Positions 28,695-35,414 of a stretch of DNA of 39,531 nucleotides are shown in pieces. The stretch is taken from assembly GCA_014379165.1 (NCBI GenBank), contig JACMMG010000015.1, forward strand, positions 1-39,531, in the 5' to 3' direction. The notes beneath the pieces are model-generated. The model was not told the origin of the DNA. It worked only from the letters and a program-made list of their open reading frames with translations, and searched no databases. Position 1 is the stretch's first letter; each line of letters opens with the position of its first letter. The stretch comes from Candidatus Parcubacteria bacterium (GTDB taxonomy: Bacteria > Patescibacteriota > Minisyncoccia > Phycocordibacterales > SBAW01). Position numbers and translations under genes: made by a program.

Positions 28695-30325
28695 TGCAGG
28701 TTGATGAAGCAGGGCTACGGGATTTTTTGATTGACTCCGGCACACTTTCGCGCCGGCAGTTAAGCGATATAGGGGAAACAAACGCACCTTTATACGACAC
28801 GCTACTTTCGCGCGGCATTATTTCTCAAGATGAGCTGCGTCGCGCAGTTGCAGGAGTCTCCGGTGTACCGTTTGTAGTCCTTGGGCACGATGATATTGCA
28901 ACGGAAGCGCTCCTTTATATACCCGAGCCCATTGCTCGCACGCACAATCTTGCTGGGTTTCGCGTACAGGGTGGCGATTTGGAAGTGGCACTTCTTGATC
29001 TTGAAGATCTCTCGGCGATTACTTTTCTGCAAGAAGAAAGAGGTGTGCGAATACTTCCACGGCTTACGACCGCCGACTCGCTTAAGCGAGCGCTTATTGC
29101 GTACCATAAACACCTTAAAGAAAAATTTGCGGATTCGCTACGCTCCAAAAGTGATCCTATCGGGGCTGCCGATGCACTTTTGGCACACGCGATGCTCCAC
29201 CGCGCCAGCGCAATCCATATATCTGCACGGGAATTTCCCCGCCTCGCCGAAGACTCGCCTCGATTCAGCGAAGCGGGCGTCGAGTCGAGGCGGGTTTCAG
29301 GCCAAGGAGAACTCTTAGTGCGCTATAGGATTAACGGAAAAATGTTTGATGCGATGACGCTGCCGCGCGAAGCTGCGGGGATTATAGAGAGGTTTAAAGA
29401 GCTTGCGAATATTTCTTTAACGCTACCAACTCCACAAGAGGGAAGTTTCCGTGCGCGCTCAGGGGTTCAAGAGGAGATGCGCGTACGTGTTTCTACTATG
29501 CCAAATATGCACGGCGAGCGTGCAGTGCTACAGCTCACCCCCGTTGCGGGCACACTTTCGCGCAAAGGCTTTACGCTTGAGTCACTTGGGTTTCATGGAG
29601 AAAGTCTTGAAAGTGTGTATCGCACACTCAGCAACAGCTCCGGGCTTGTGCTTGTTGAAGGTAGCGAAGGTTCTGGAAAAACTACAACGCTCTACACGCT
29701 TCTAGATATTCTAAGCACCCCGCACCGCCTACTTGCAACAATTGAAGAACATATCGGTTTGCATTTGCCACACACAGAGCAAATGGAAGTCCGTCCGGAA
29801 ATTGGACTCACCATGGATGCCGGATTGCGCGCGATTCTTAAGCAAGACCCGCACGTAGTAATGATCGACAGTATCCGCGATACAAAAACCGCCGCGCTCG
29901 CCGCATCGGCGGCTTCGCGCGGCGCATTTGTCTTAGCAGGTACGCAAGAAAATTTTAAAGACGCAGGTGCAAAAATGCTATTACGAACGCGGGTAGTAGG
30001 GAAGGTCTGCCAGAACTGCAAAGAAAACTATCATCTTTCACGTACGGAGGCCGCACCTTTTGACGGTAAAGCAAATTTTGGCCGCGTACTTACAGCTTTA
30101 AAAGAGGAAGGAATAATTTCAAATGAAGTGCAATGGAAAGATTTACTGTTCTCCCATGCCGTTGGCTGCACAGAATGTGATAGTGGGTTTACGGGAGCGC
30201 TTGGGCTTCAAGAGGTAGAGGTAGGAGGGAAAATAGCGGGCCTTACTTTGGCGGAAGATGGGCTTTTTAAAGTTATTCAAGGACTCACAACAATAGAGGA
30301 GGTTACTAGGGCAATTGAGGCCTAA
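28694..30325 (+). CDS. PilB/GspE-like secretion ATPase with degenerate active site
   Basis: The domain order is that of type IV pilus/type II secretion ATPases: an MshEN-like N-terminal region (to about 150), the N2 domain, a RecA-like core with Walker A (EGSEGSGKTTTLYTLL, about 321-336) and a Cys4 zinc site (CQNC ... CTEC). Key positions are changed. The Asp box IEDPVE reads IEEHIG. Walker B VGEIRD reads IDSIRD, losing the Glu. The His box LHTN reads GTQEN. ATP hydrolysis is therefore doubtful. A palindrome-encoded insertion occupies about residues 182-201. The start is the ATG at 28694, only 7 nt past its -10 box. No pilin genes are nearby. Confidence 0.88.
   Translation: MQVDEAGLRDFLIDSGTLSRRQLSDIGETNAPLYDTLLSRGIISQDELRRAVAGVSGVPFVVLGHDDIATEALLYIPEPIARTHNLAGFRVQGGDLEVALLDLEDLSAITFLQEERGVRILPRLTTADSLKRALIAYHKHLKEKFADSLRSKSDPIGAADALLAHAMLHRASAIHISAREFPRLAEDSPRFSEAGVESRRVSGQGELLVRYRINGKMFDAMTLPREAAGIIERFKELANISLTLPTPQEGSFRARSGVQEEMRVRVSTMPNMHGERAVLQLTPVAGTLSRKGFTLESLGFHGESLESVYRTLSNSSGLVLVEGSEGSGKTTTLYTLLDILSTPHRLLATIEEHIGLHLPHTEQMEVRPEIGLTMDAGLRAILKQDPHVVMIDSIRDTKTAALAASAASRGAFVLAGTQENFKDAGAKMLLRTRVVGKVCQNCKENYHLSRTEAAPFDGKANFGRVLTALKEEGIISNEVQWKDLLFSHAVGCTECDSGFTGALGLQEVEVGGKIAGLTLAEDGLFKVIQGLTTIEEVTRAIEA
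29238..29295. repeat. Palindromic element in frame inside the PilB-like gene
   Basis: CCCGCCTCG (29238-29246) pairs with CGAGGCGGG (29286-29294). ACTCGCCTCGA (29253-29263) pairs at 10 of 11 positions with 29285-29295. GACTCG and CGAGTC form a third stem. It encodes FPRLAEDSPRFSEAGVESRR, an insertion in the N2 domain just before LLVRYRINGK. Confidence 0.65.
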
Positions 30326-30356
30326 TATAAGGAGAAAACAGCGTTACCCAATATAC

Positions 30357-30385
30357 TTGACAATAAGTCTAGTTAGGTGTATAAT
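30357..30385 (+). promoter_or_regulatory. Consensus sigma-70 promoter of the 30-34 kb accessory operon
   Basis: Perfect TTGACA (30357-30362) and perfect TATAAT (30380-30385), spacer 17 nt. Confidence 0.88.
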
Positions 30386-30409
30386 TGATACATACGCTTG
30401 AAATAGGTT

Positions 30410-30442
30410 AAGGGCACACTTATGCCGAGTATTCTCGGCGAA
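30410..30442 (+). repeat. Third copy of the AAGGGNACACTTATGCC hairpin motif
   Basis: AAGGGCACACTTATGCC, stem GCCGAG/CTCGGC with TATT loop, then GAA. It matches the 14229 copy at 16 of 17 linear positions, but the stem sequence differs while pairing is preserved. Confidence 0.65.
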
Positions 30443-30499
30443 CAGCACTCTTTAGAGGAGAGGGCGCAAACCATTGGCTTTTCTATCTATTATTGATGG

Positions 30500-30552
30500 G
30501 GCGATTGGGGAGCACTTCTTTTTATAAGGAGTACTGCCTAGTCGCCTTTTTT
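30500..30552 (+). terminator. Long terminator hairpin in the operon leader
   Basis: The arms starting GGCGA (30500) and ending TCGCC (30546) pair through about 13 positions with wobbles, followed by T6. Confidence 0.75.
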
Positions 30553-30730
30553 CATACCGGCCTTTGACAAAAGAATAGACGAAAAAGAACAAAGGAGAGA
30601 AATCTCTAAATTGTTGTTCTTCTTCGCCAGACTCTAGGGGATAGCGTAAAAAACTCGAACCCTGGGTATGGCAGGAAGGACCGTAATAATAGTTCGTACG
30701 GTTCGAGGCTCAAAGCAGGGGAGAAGTAAG
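30553..30730 (+). other. Structured spacer before the small ORFs
   Basis: No gene. Two hairpins are present: arms of 13 nt matching at 12 positions (30580-30592 with 30614-30626), enclosing a GAGA-GAAA-TCTC stem; and CTCGAACC / GGTTCGAG (about 30655-30700), enclosing ACCGTA / TACGGT. Confidence 0.5.
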
Positions 30731-30832
30731 ATGAGCGAATTTGTGGAACGTATGTTCCCCAACCGGTACCACACTGCCGTCTGGGCGCTGGTTGCGGCGA
30801 TTATCACATCGCCGTTCGTGTTCATCGGCTGA
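30731..30832 (+). CDS. 33-aa membrane peptide
   Basis: The ATG at 30731 is preceded by AGGGGAG at 7 nt. The product MSEFVERMFPNRYHTAVWAL ends with a hydrophobic stretch (VAAIITSPFVFIG) that could span or insert in a membrane. Too short for family recognition. It is followed after 14 nt by a second tiny gene, and both have strong SDs, which is the main evidence that they are real. Confidence 0.55.
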   Translation: MSEFVERMFPNRYHTAVWALVAAIITSPFVFIG

Positions 30833-30846
30833 AGAGGGAGACGAAG

Positions 30847-30960
30847 ATGAATTCGCAGATGTACACGCCGACTCCCTCGTCTGTTCTGGACGAGGAGATA
30901 TGGCAAGACGAGCTCACTGGACACGAGCTCGATACTCTTATCGCCCTCGTTGGCGAATAA
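30847..30960 (+). CDS. 37-aa acidic peptide
   Basis: The ATG at 30847 lies 7 nt after GAGGGAG. The product begins MNSQMYTPTPSSVLDEEIWQ and ends LDTLIALVGE; it is strongly acidic, with no hydrophobic span. The pairing of a small hydrophobic peptide and a small acidic one is suggestive (regulator, antitoxin-like or structural), but no family is recognised. The first operon hairpin follows 35 nt downstream. Confidence 0.5.
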   Translation: MNSQMYTPTPSSVLDEEIWQDELTGHELDTLIALVGE

Positions 30961-30995
30961 GAGAATGGTGGTGACGGACTTTTTGCCCGTTACCG

Positions 30996-31042
30996 CCCCT
31001 CTCAAGCTCTTTACGCCTAAGGCGTAGAGAATTTGAGAGGGG
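30996..31042 (+). repeat. Operon hairpin, copy 1
   Basis: Outer arms CCCCTCTCAA / TTGAGAGGGG; inner stem TCTTTACGCC / GGCGTAGAGA around a TAA loop; only one C-A mismatch in 23 positions. No T-run follows, so it is not an ordinary terminator. Confidence 0.85.
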
Positions 31043-31192
31043 TTATAGAAATATAATTCCTTCGTCTGCGTACTGACCTCCGTAGACGTAAAACTCGCAA
31101 ACGTTATTCCCGTACGCGGGGATGACAGGACTTTCACACAGTGCTCAAACCGCCCACCCCCGCGATAGCAGGGCTGGGTAGGAGGAATGAAA

Positions 31193-32470
31193 ATGTCGTG
31201 GAAATCTGATCGCATGAACGAAAAAGGTACCCGCCGCACAGCGCTTCGTCAGGAGCGTGCGCCGACCCTCGACGAGGCGATGAGCATGTTCCACGCCTCT
31301 CTGTCAGATGCGAGGCGTGTTGAACAGCGAGCGGGTAAGCGTGGTCTCTCCGGCTCGGGCATTTCGATGCTCGAAAATGCAGGGATCAACGCGTTTGAAT
31401 CTGCAACTGGACATCCGCTGCCCCCTAACCTGGTTGTTTCCGAAAGGAGCAATCTAGCGGTAGCAGGTTACCAGTTGCGCGACGGGGGCTTCCGTTTTTT
31501 TGAACGGGACGAGGCCGAGAAAATCCTCGTCACAGCTGCTCGCTTCGGCGGGTGGATGAAGGCCGCCGCGAAGTTGCCGGGAGTTCGCCGGCTTCTCCGT
31601 AGCACGCAGTCGGCGCGGGGCATCAACAGCCCCGCGACCAAGGTCGACTTGCGGGAAATCGTGCGCCGGTTTCCTTCACCGGGCCGCCTCGAGCGGCTCT
31701 TGTGGAATACGCGTCGTCGTGCGCGGGCGATTCTCTCGGATTTTGGTCCGGAGAAGCCCTCATGGGAGAATCTCGCGCGAGCCCTCCTCCATGACAGCCG
31801 CCCGAACAAGGCGGCAATCATGGCAGTGGCAGCTCAACTCGGTTGTCATTATGGCCGGAAGGCAACTTATCGCGCGGCTCGGGAATGGCTCACTGAGCGA
31901 CGTTCGGCCCTCTTCCCGCATATGGACACCACCGACGGTGTGACCGTCCGCATCGCTGCGGCTCCGGTCTACACAAAACTTGGCGTCGAAGTGTTTAGGG
32001 CTTTGCAGGTTGGCGAATATGGGCAGCGCGAGCTGCTCTGGTTTGTCCGCAAGGGCAAACGCACCTTCCACTGCGAAGAGTACCAGGCGGGATCCTATGT
32101 CGATGGGATATGGGTAACCAGCCCAAAGGCTGCAGTTCGCATTGCGATAGAGGCGTGGCAGAAGCAGGACGAACTCGCTGCCGAGGAGGCCAGGTTGGCC
32201 GCCGAAGCCCGGGAACATCACTCTGGACTCGCCATGTTTCTTGATGGGACCGAACTCGGGTTCTGTCCTCTCATCGACCGTCAGGACTCTTACGCGGCGG
32301 GCAACTGCCACGCAGGGACTGAAGGATGGGTTATGGAGCACGGTTGGAGAGCACGAGTTTTCCTTCCTGGCTTCAAACTCATCCCGTATCTTGGCGACGA
32401 ACGGGTTCGCAGGGTCGTCATGGCGGCACGTCGTCGTCGCGTCGATCAGACCGAAGCAGTCGCGGCTTAG
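31193..32470 (+). CDS. Basic protein of unknown function (425 aa)
   Basis: The start is the ATG at 31193 (MSWKSDRMNE), 7 nt after GGAGG; the ATG at 31187 is only 1 nt from it. The N-terminal 240 residues are helical and Arg-rich (RRLLRSTQSARG, RLERLLWNTRRRARAI), compatible with nucleic-acid binding. A middle part has beta character (GVTVRIAAAPVYTKLGVEVF). Near the C-terminus are DRQDSYAAGNCHAGTEGWV and a basic end (VMAARRRRVD). No family recognised; the Gly-Asn-Cys-His stretch is a candidate functional site. GC-rich codon use differs from core genes. Confidence 0.85.
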   Translation: MSWKSDRMNEKGTRRTALRQERAPTLDEAMSMFHASLSDARRVEQRAGKRGLSGSGISMLENAGINAFESATGHPLPPNLVVSERSNLAVAGYQLRDGGFRFFERDEAEKILVTAARFGGWMKAAAKLPGVRRLLRSTQSARGINSPATKVDLREIVRRFPSPGRLERLLWNTRRRARAILSDFGPEKPSWENLARALLHDSRPNKAAIMAVAAQLGCHYGRKATYRAAREWLTERRSALFPHMDTTDGVTVRIAAAPVYTKLGVEVFRALQVGEYGQRELLWFVRKGKRTFHCEEYQAGSYVDGIWVTSPKAAVRIAIEAWQKQDELAAEEARLAAEAREHHSGLAMFLDGTELGFCPLIDRQDSYAAGNCHAGTEGWVMEHGWRARVFLPGFKLIPYLGDERVRRVVMAARRRRVDQTEAVAA

Positions 32471-32560
32471 CCAGCTGCAATCGGTGATGGGAACACCGGA
32501 AGAAAAATAAAAACTCCAGATGTACCTTTGTTTGGCGCGAGTCTCTCTGACTCGTGCCGT

Positions 32561-32602
32561 CTTTCAAGCGCTTTACGCCCGAGGCGTAGAGAATTTGAAA
32601 GG
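32561..32602 (+). repeat. Operon hairpin, copy 2
   Basis: CTTTCAAGCGCTTTACGCC and its partner GGCGTAGAGAATTTGAAAG around a CGA loop. It is identical to copy 3 over 42 nt and differs from copy 1 by a compensated C-G to T-A pair in the outer stem. Confidence 0.85.
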
Positions 32603-32655
32603 GGAGGTTAAATTAGTTTCGCGTGCTCCCCGCAACCCTAAAAGAGGAGGGCAAA

Positions 32656-32856
32656 ATGCAAGAACGCGATAAGTTCTGGGAGGAAGTCGAGCATTTCGGC
32701 TTCTGGCGCGCATTTGAGAGCGCCGAAGTTCAGCGGGAGGAAGAAAAGAGAAGGAAGTCTGCGGCGAGAAATCGGCCTGCAGAGTCTACTACTCTGAACT
32801 TCGTTCGCGCCGGCGAAACGCGACCCGGCATCCCGCTGTACGTTTTTGAACAATAG
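32656..32856 (+). CDS. Small charged protein (66 aa), unknown
   Basis: The ATG at 32656 lies 6 nt after GAGGAGG; an in-frame upstream ATG (32623) has no SD. The product begins with a Glu/Arg-rich helix (MQERDKFWEEVEHFGFWRAF, then EEEKRRKSAARNRPAES) and ends in a short hydrophobic tail (GIPLYVFEQ). No family recognised. Co-oriented with the next gene, 33 nt apart. Confidence 0.65.
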   Translation: MQERDKFWEEVEHFGFWRAFESAEVQREEEKRRKSAARNRPAESTTLNFVRAGETRPGIPLYVFEQ

Positions 32857-32889
32857 GGAACAGTGAGGTTCCCGGAAAGGAAGGATAAA

Positions 32890-33333
32890 GTGCTGAGAAA
32901 AATCGCAACCCTGTTCTTCATGGTGCTGTGCGTTGCATATGCGATATGCTGTTCGCTGGTCTTCACCGAAGTGAAAGAAATTACCCACTTCGGATTTCTG
33001 CCGCCAATCCTGGCCGCAGTCTTGGCCGATAGCGGAGCGATGCACATGGTCGCGTTCCTCGCCGTTTTCTTCGCGCTCGGTTCCGGTCTCTTTGCTTGGG
33101 ACTGGTGGAGGTTGCCACGGTTACACGGCCGATACTACCAGGCCGAAGTAGTCGTCTTCCCCGATGACAATCCGGAATATTCGATTGAAGGGAAGATCTA
33201 TGCTCTATGGCTATGTGCTTGGGTGGAAATGTACACCCTCGCGCTTGGGCACTATGGCGCAAAGATGCGGCAAGTTCACCAGATCGACGCTCGCGATGCT
33301 GTCTACTATCGGCGGTACGAGCAGGCTCAATAA
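32890..33333 (+). CDS. Two-span membrane protein (147 aa), unknown
   Basis: The start is the GTG at 32890, behind AAGGAAGG; a GTG at 32863 would add nine polar residues. Hydrophobic spans lie at about residues 5-22 (IATLFFMVLCVAYAICCS) and 45-70 (MVAFLAVFFALGSGLFAWDW). A soluble C-terminal part rich in Tyr and Trp follows (KIYALWLCAWVEMYTLALGH). No family recognised. It lies between operon hairpins 2 and 3. Confidence 0.78.
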   Translation: MLRKIATLFFMVLCVAYAICCSLVFTEVKEITHFGFLPPILAAVLADSGAMHMVAFLAVFFALGSGLFAWDWWRLPRLHGRYYQAEVVVFPDDNPEYSIEGKIYALWLCAWVEMYTLALGHYGAKMRQVHQIDARDAVYYRRYEQAQ

Positions 33334-33376
33334 CAACTGGGGGGCGCGACGAGATGAGTAACTCTCGCGCCGCCCA

Positions 33377-33421
33377 CCCTTTCAAGCGCTTTACGCCCGA
33401 GGCGTAGAGAATTTGAAAGGG
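33377..33421 (+). repeat. Operon hairpin, copy 3
   Basis: Outer arms CCCTTTCAA / TTGAAAGGG with the same inner stem and CGA loop as copy 2. Confidence 0.85.
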
Positions 33422-33482
33422 TTACAGCAATAGTGCGGCGGACCCTGCGCTCATGTATTTGGGCGCCAGTAGGAGTAAGCGT

Positions 33483-33677
33483 ATGCGTACGAGTAAGTTA
33501 TGGGAGAATCGTAGCGATGAGGAACAAGCAGACATCCTTACTGCTGCGGCGATCGCATATACGGCGCGGTCATTTGCTCAGGAACGCGATCAAAAGCCAA
33601 TTGATGCGGCACATGATCGCGGCCAAGCGCAAGTTGCTTGGCAAGACGCGTTTGACCTGATCTATAACAAACCCTGA
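33483..33677 (+). CDS. Small soluble protein (64 aa), unknown
   Basis: The ATG at 33483 lies 7 nt after AGGAG. The product (MRTSKLWENRSDEEQADILT ... QVAWQDAFDLIYNKP) is one or two amphipathic helices, acidic overall, with no membrane span. It is the last gene of the operon and is followed by a GC-rich 12-bp hairpin. No family recognised. Confidence 0.65.
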   Translation: MRTSKLWENRSDEEQADILTAAAIAYTARSFAQERDQKPIDAAHDRGQAQVAWQDAFDLIYNKP

Positions 33678-33684
33678 TCTCTCT

Positions 33685-33712
33685 TCCGGCGGCCCGCACG
33701 CGGGCCGCCGGA
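33685..33712 (+). terminator. End-of-operon hairpin
   Basis: Perfect 12-bp stem TCCGGCGGCCCG / CGGGCCGCCGGA, loop CACG. Only scattered T residues follow, so it may act as a processing or stability element as well. Confidence 0.6.
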
Positions 33713-33830
33713 GAAGCTTTGTTCTTTAGTTATGTATGGTCGCCTTTGTGCTGTGAGTGGATCCTCTAGCGCTTAATCTTCGGATTGAACGCATTCCATT
33801 CGCAGCCCAATGGCGATCAGCAGCAAACAG
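33713..33830. other. Intergenic stretch without recognised gene
   Basis: About 118 nt with no frame or RNA I recognise, between the end of the accessory operon and the next terminator. Confidence 0.4.
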
Positions 33831-33859
33831 AAGCCCCGCACAAAAATTGTGCGGGGCTT
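33831..33859. terminator. Bidirectional terminator-like hairpin
   Basis: Perfect 13-bp stem AAGCCCCGCACAA / TTGTGCGGGGCTT with AAA loop, then CTCGTT. Confidence 0.75.
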
Positions 33860-33915
33860 CTCGTTACTCTGTTTTATCCATAGCCCCGGCTCCTCATCTC
33901 AGCTCGCTTATCTTT

Positions 33916-33953
33916 ACTTGTTTAGTGTTCACGGTCGTGTATTATAAGCAAGT
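33916..33953. promoter_or_regulatory. Operator 1, overlapping the PaaX-like gene's promoter
   Basis: An imperfect 38-bp palindrome with ends ACTTGTTT / AAGCAAGT and centre CACGGTCGTG. It covers TTGTTT (33918-33923) and TATTAT (33940-33945) with a 16-nt spacer, and ends on the base before the ATG. It matches operator 2 at most positions, in the same length and centre. Confidence 0.75.
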
Positions 33954-34571
33954 ATGGCAAATGGAATCGGGAAGAAAAGATCGCTTGAAGAAGAATCAAG
34001 AAAACGCCTGCGACGTAGAAAAATAGAGAATGCTGTTTTGAATACTCTAACCGCAACCGCCGGTTTGGCAGTTGCGGTTACTGCGCCCAACATGCTTCGC
34101 ATGCTCAAACACATTGATCCCGACTGGAGAAAAAAACGCGATCCCCGTCAGCGACTTTTTGAAACAGCGAGTCGACTTAAGCGCAAAGGCCTTGTGATAT
34201 TTGTTCAAGAATCCGGGAAGACGCACATGCGTATCACTCGCCACGGCAGAGAAATATTGAGGCAAGATTTTTTGACGCCACATTCTTTGCCGAAACCTAA
34301 AAAGTGGGACGGTAGGTGGAGACTCGTTATTTTTGATATCCCGGAAACACAACGATCAGTGCGGGATAAGATTCGTAGTGCTATTACAACGTTCGGTTTC
34401 GTGTGCTTGCAAGACAGTGTATGGGTGTATCCGTATGATTGTGAGGAGTTGGTAGCGCTTTTTAAGGCTGAACTTAAGATCGGTAAAAACCTCTTGTATC
34501 TTATTGCCGATGCTATTGAGTATGACAAACCACTGCGAGCAAAATTCGGTCTTCCGGAACAGACTTCTTAG
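33954..34571 (+). CDS. PaaX-like transcriptional regulator with Cas2-like C-terminal domain
   Basis: The N-terminus is basic, with a short hydrophobic stretch (TATAGLAVAVTAPNML, about residues 33-48). A winged helix follows (about 60-105: RLFETASRLKRKGLVIFVQE, then HMRITRHGREIL). The C-terminal domain (about 118-200: WRLVIFDIPETQRSVRDKIR, then FGFVCLQDSVWVYPYD) is the ferredoxin-like Cas2/PaaX-C fold. It is not CRISPR Cas2, since no array or cas genes are present. The ATG follows the operator and lies 9 nt past the -10 box, so the mRNA is leaderless. Autorepression is inferred from the operator position. Confidence 0.88.
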   Translation: MANGIGKKRSLEEESRKRLRRRKIENAVLNTLTATAGLAVAVTAPNMLRMLKHIDPDWRKKRDPRQRLFETASRLKRKGLVIFVQESGKTHMRITRHGREILRQDFLTPHSLPKPKKWDGRWRLVIFDIPETQRSVRDKIRSAITTFGFVCLQDSVWVYPYDCEELVALFKAELKIGKNLLYLIADAIEYDKPLRAKFGLPEQTS

Positions 34572-34573
34572 TT

Positions 34574-34611
34574 ACTTGTTTAATACTCACGATCGTGAGT
34601 ATTAAACAAGT
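34574..34611. promoter_or_regulatory. Operator 2, perfect 38-bp palindrome between regulator and tpiA
   Basis: A perfect palindrome with half-site ACTTGTTTAATACTCACGA (34574-34592). It lies 44 nt before the tpiA start and 32 nt upstream of its -10 box. It shares the same outline as operator 1. Confidence 0.85.
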
Positions 34612-34640
34612 GAATTCGAATAAAATTTGGTATACAGATA

Positions 34641-34649
34641 TGGTATAGT
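34641..34649 (+). promoter_or_regulatory. Extended -10 promoter of tpiA
   Basis: TGG-TATAGT (34641-34649); -35 weak. The GTG start at 34656 lies 7 nt past it, so transcripts would be leaderless. Confidence 0.5.
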
Positions 34650-34655
34650 CATTTT

Positions 34656-35414
34656 GTGAAAAAGAGATTGGTTGTCGGAAACTGGAAAATGTATGTCGAA
34701 GAGGCAAGTGAAGCGCGGGCATTCGGGCTCCAATTGCGCCGCAAAGCCCGCAGTCTTTCAGGAGTAGATGTCTGGCTAGCACCTCCTTTTATATTTCTCC
34801 CCAGCGTAGCGCAAGTTCTTGAGAGCTCCCCGGTTAAAGTGGGCGCGCAAGCGGTTTCTTCTTTTGCCGAAGGCGCGCATACGGGTGATGTGTCCGCACA
34901 TATGCTTAAAGAGGCGGGAGCGAACTTCGCAATTGTCGGGCATTCCGAACGTCGCATTGCGGGCGACACCAACGAGCGCGTGCGGCAACAGCTGGAACGA
35001 ACGATAGAGGCAGGACTTTCCGCAATTGTATGCATCGGCGAGCGTGAGCGCGACAAAGAGGGCGAACATTTTGAATTTTTAGAAGCACAAATCAATTCTG
35101 CATTTCTGACGTTTCCATTTACGCTCAGCAAAGTGGTCATTGCATATGAACCAGTGTGGGCAATAGGGAAGCGGGCGGATGAAGCGATGCAACCGCATGA
35201 CCTTCAGGAGATGACTATTTTTATCAAGAAAACTCTCACAGATATTTTAGGAAGAGAAAAGGCAAGCCGCGTTCCAATTCTTTATGGCGGATCAGTCGAA
35301 CCTGAAAACGCCGGGGCGTTAGTGCAAGAAGGCACAGTGGATGGATTGTTAGTCGGACACGCAAGTCAAAATTTTGAGCAATTTTTTGAGATAATCAAAG
35401 CATGCAAGAAGTAA
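34656..35414 (+). CDS. tpiA: Triosephosphate isomerase
   Basis: It interconverts DHAP and glyceraldehyde 3-phosphate. All catalytic residues are present: N9 and K11 in VVGNWKM, H96 in IVGHSERR, E165 in AYEPVWAIG, and the phosphate loop LYGGSVEPENA. At 252 aa it is normal. The start is the GTG at 34656; no SD. It overlaps pgk by 13 nt, giving a tpiA-pgk operon, and is preceded by operator 2. Confidence 0.97.
   Translation: MKKRLVVGNWKMYVEEASEARAFGLQLRRKARSLSGVDVWLAPPFIFLPSVAQVLESSPVKVGAQAVSSFAEGAHTGDVSAHMLKEAGANFAIVGHSERRIAGDTNERVRQQLERTIEAGLSAIVCIGERERDKEGEHFEFLEAQINSAFLTFPFTLSKVVIAYEPVWAIGKRADEAMQPHDLQEMTIFIKKTLTDILGREKASRVPILYGGSVEPENAGALVQEGTVDGLLVGHASQNFEQFFEIIKACKK

Larger units (their letters stand above)
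30392..30552 (+). ncRNA. Putative structured small RNA or attenuated leader
   Basis: The predicted start is about 7 nt after the -10 box. The RNA would contain the AAGGGCACACTTATGCC motif with hairpin GCCGAG-TATT-CTCGGC (30410-30442). A purine-rich GAGGAGAGGG follows, then a long terminator hairpin (30500-30546) and T6 (30547-30552). Length is about 160 nt. No ORF of note. No known Rfam class was recognised; it could be a stand-alone sRNA or a leader attenuator. Confidence 0.5.

Noticed and set aside
30996..33421. Integron cassette array with attC sites
   Set aside because: The hairpins lack the conserved R'/R'' core boxes of attC, the stems are too perfect, and no integron integrase is nearby; xer at 9.6 kb is a housekeeping type.
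30357..33712. Prophage or plasmid remnant
   Set aside because: Small strong-SD genes are suggestive, but no capsid, terminase, portal, replication or integrase gene is recognisable and no flanking repeats were found.
33954..34571. CRISPR-associated Cas2
   Set aside because: The Cas2-like fold is the C-terminal domain of a PaaX-type regulator; no repeats, spacers or other cas genes are present in the window.
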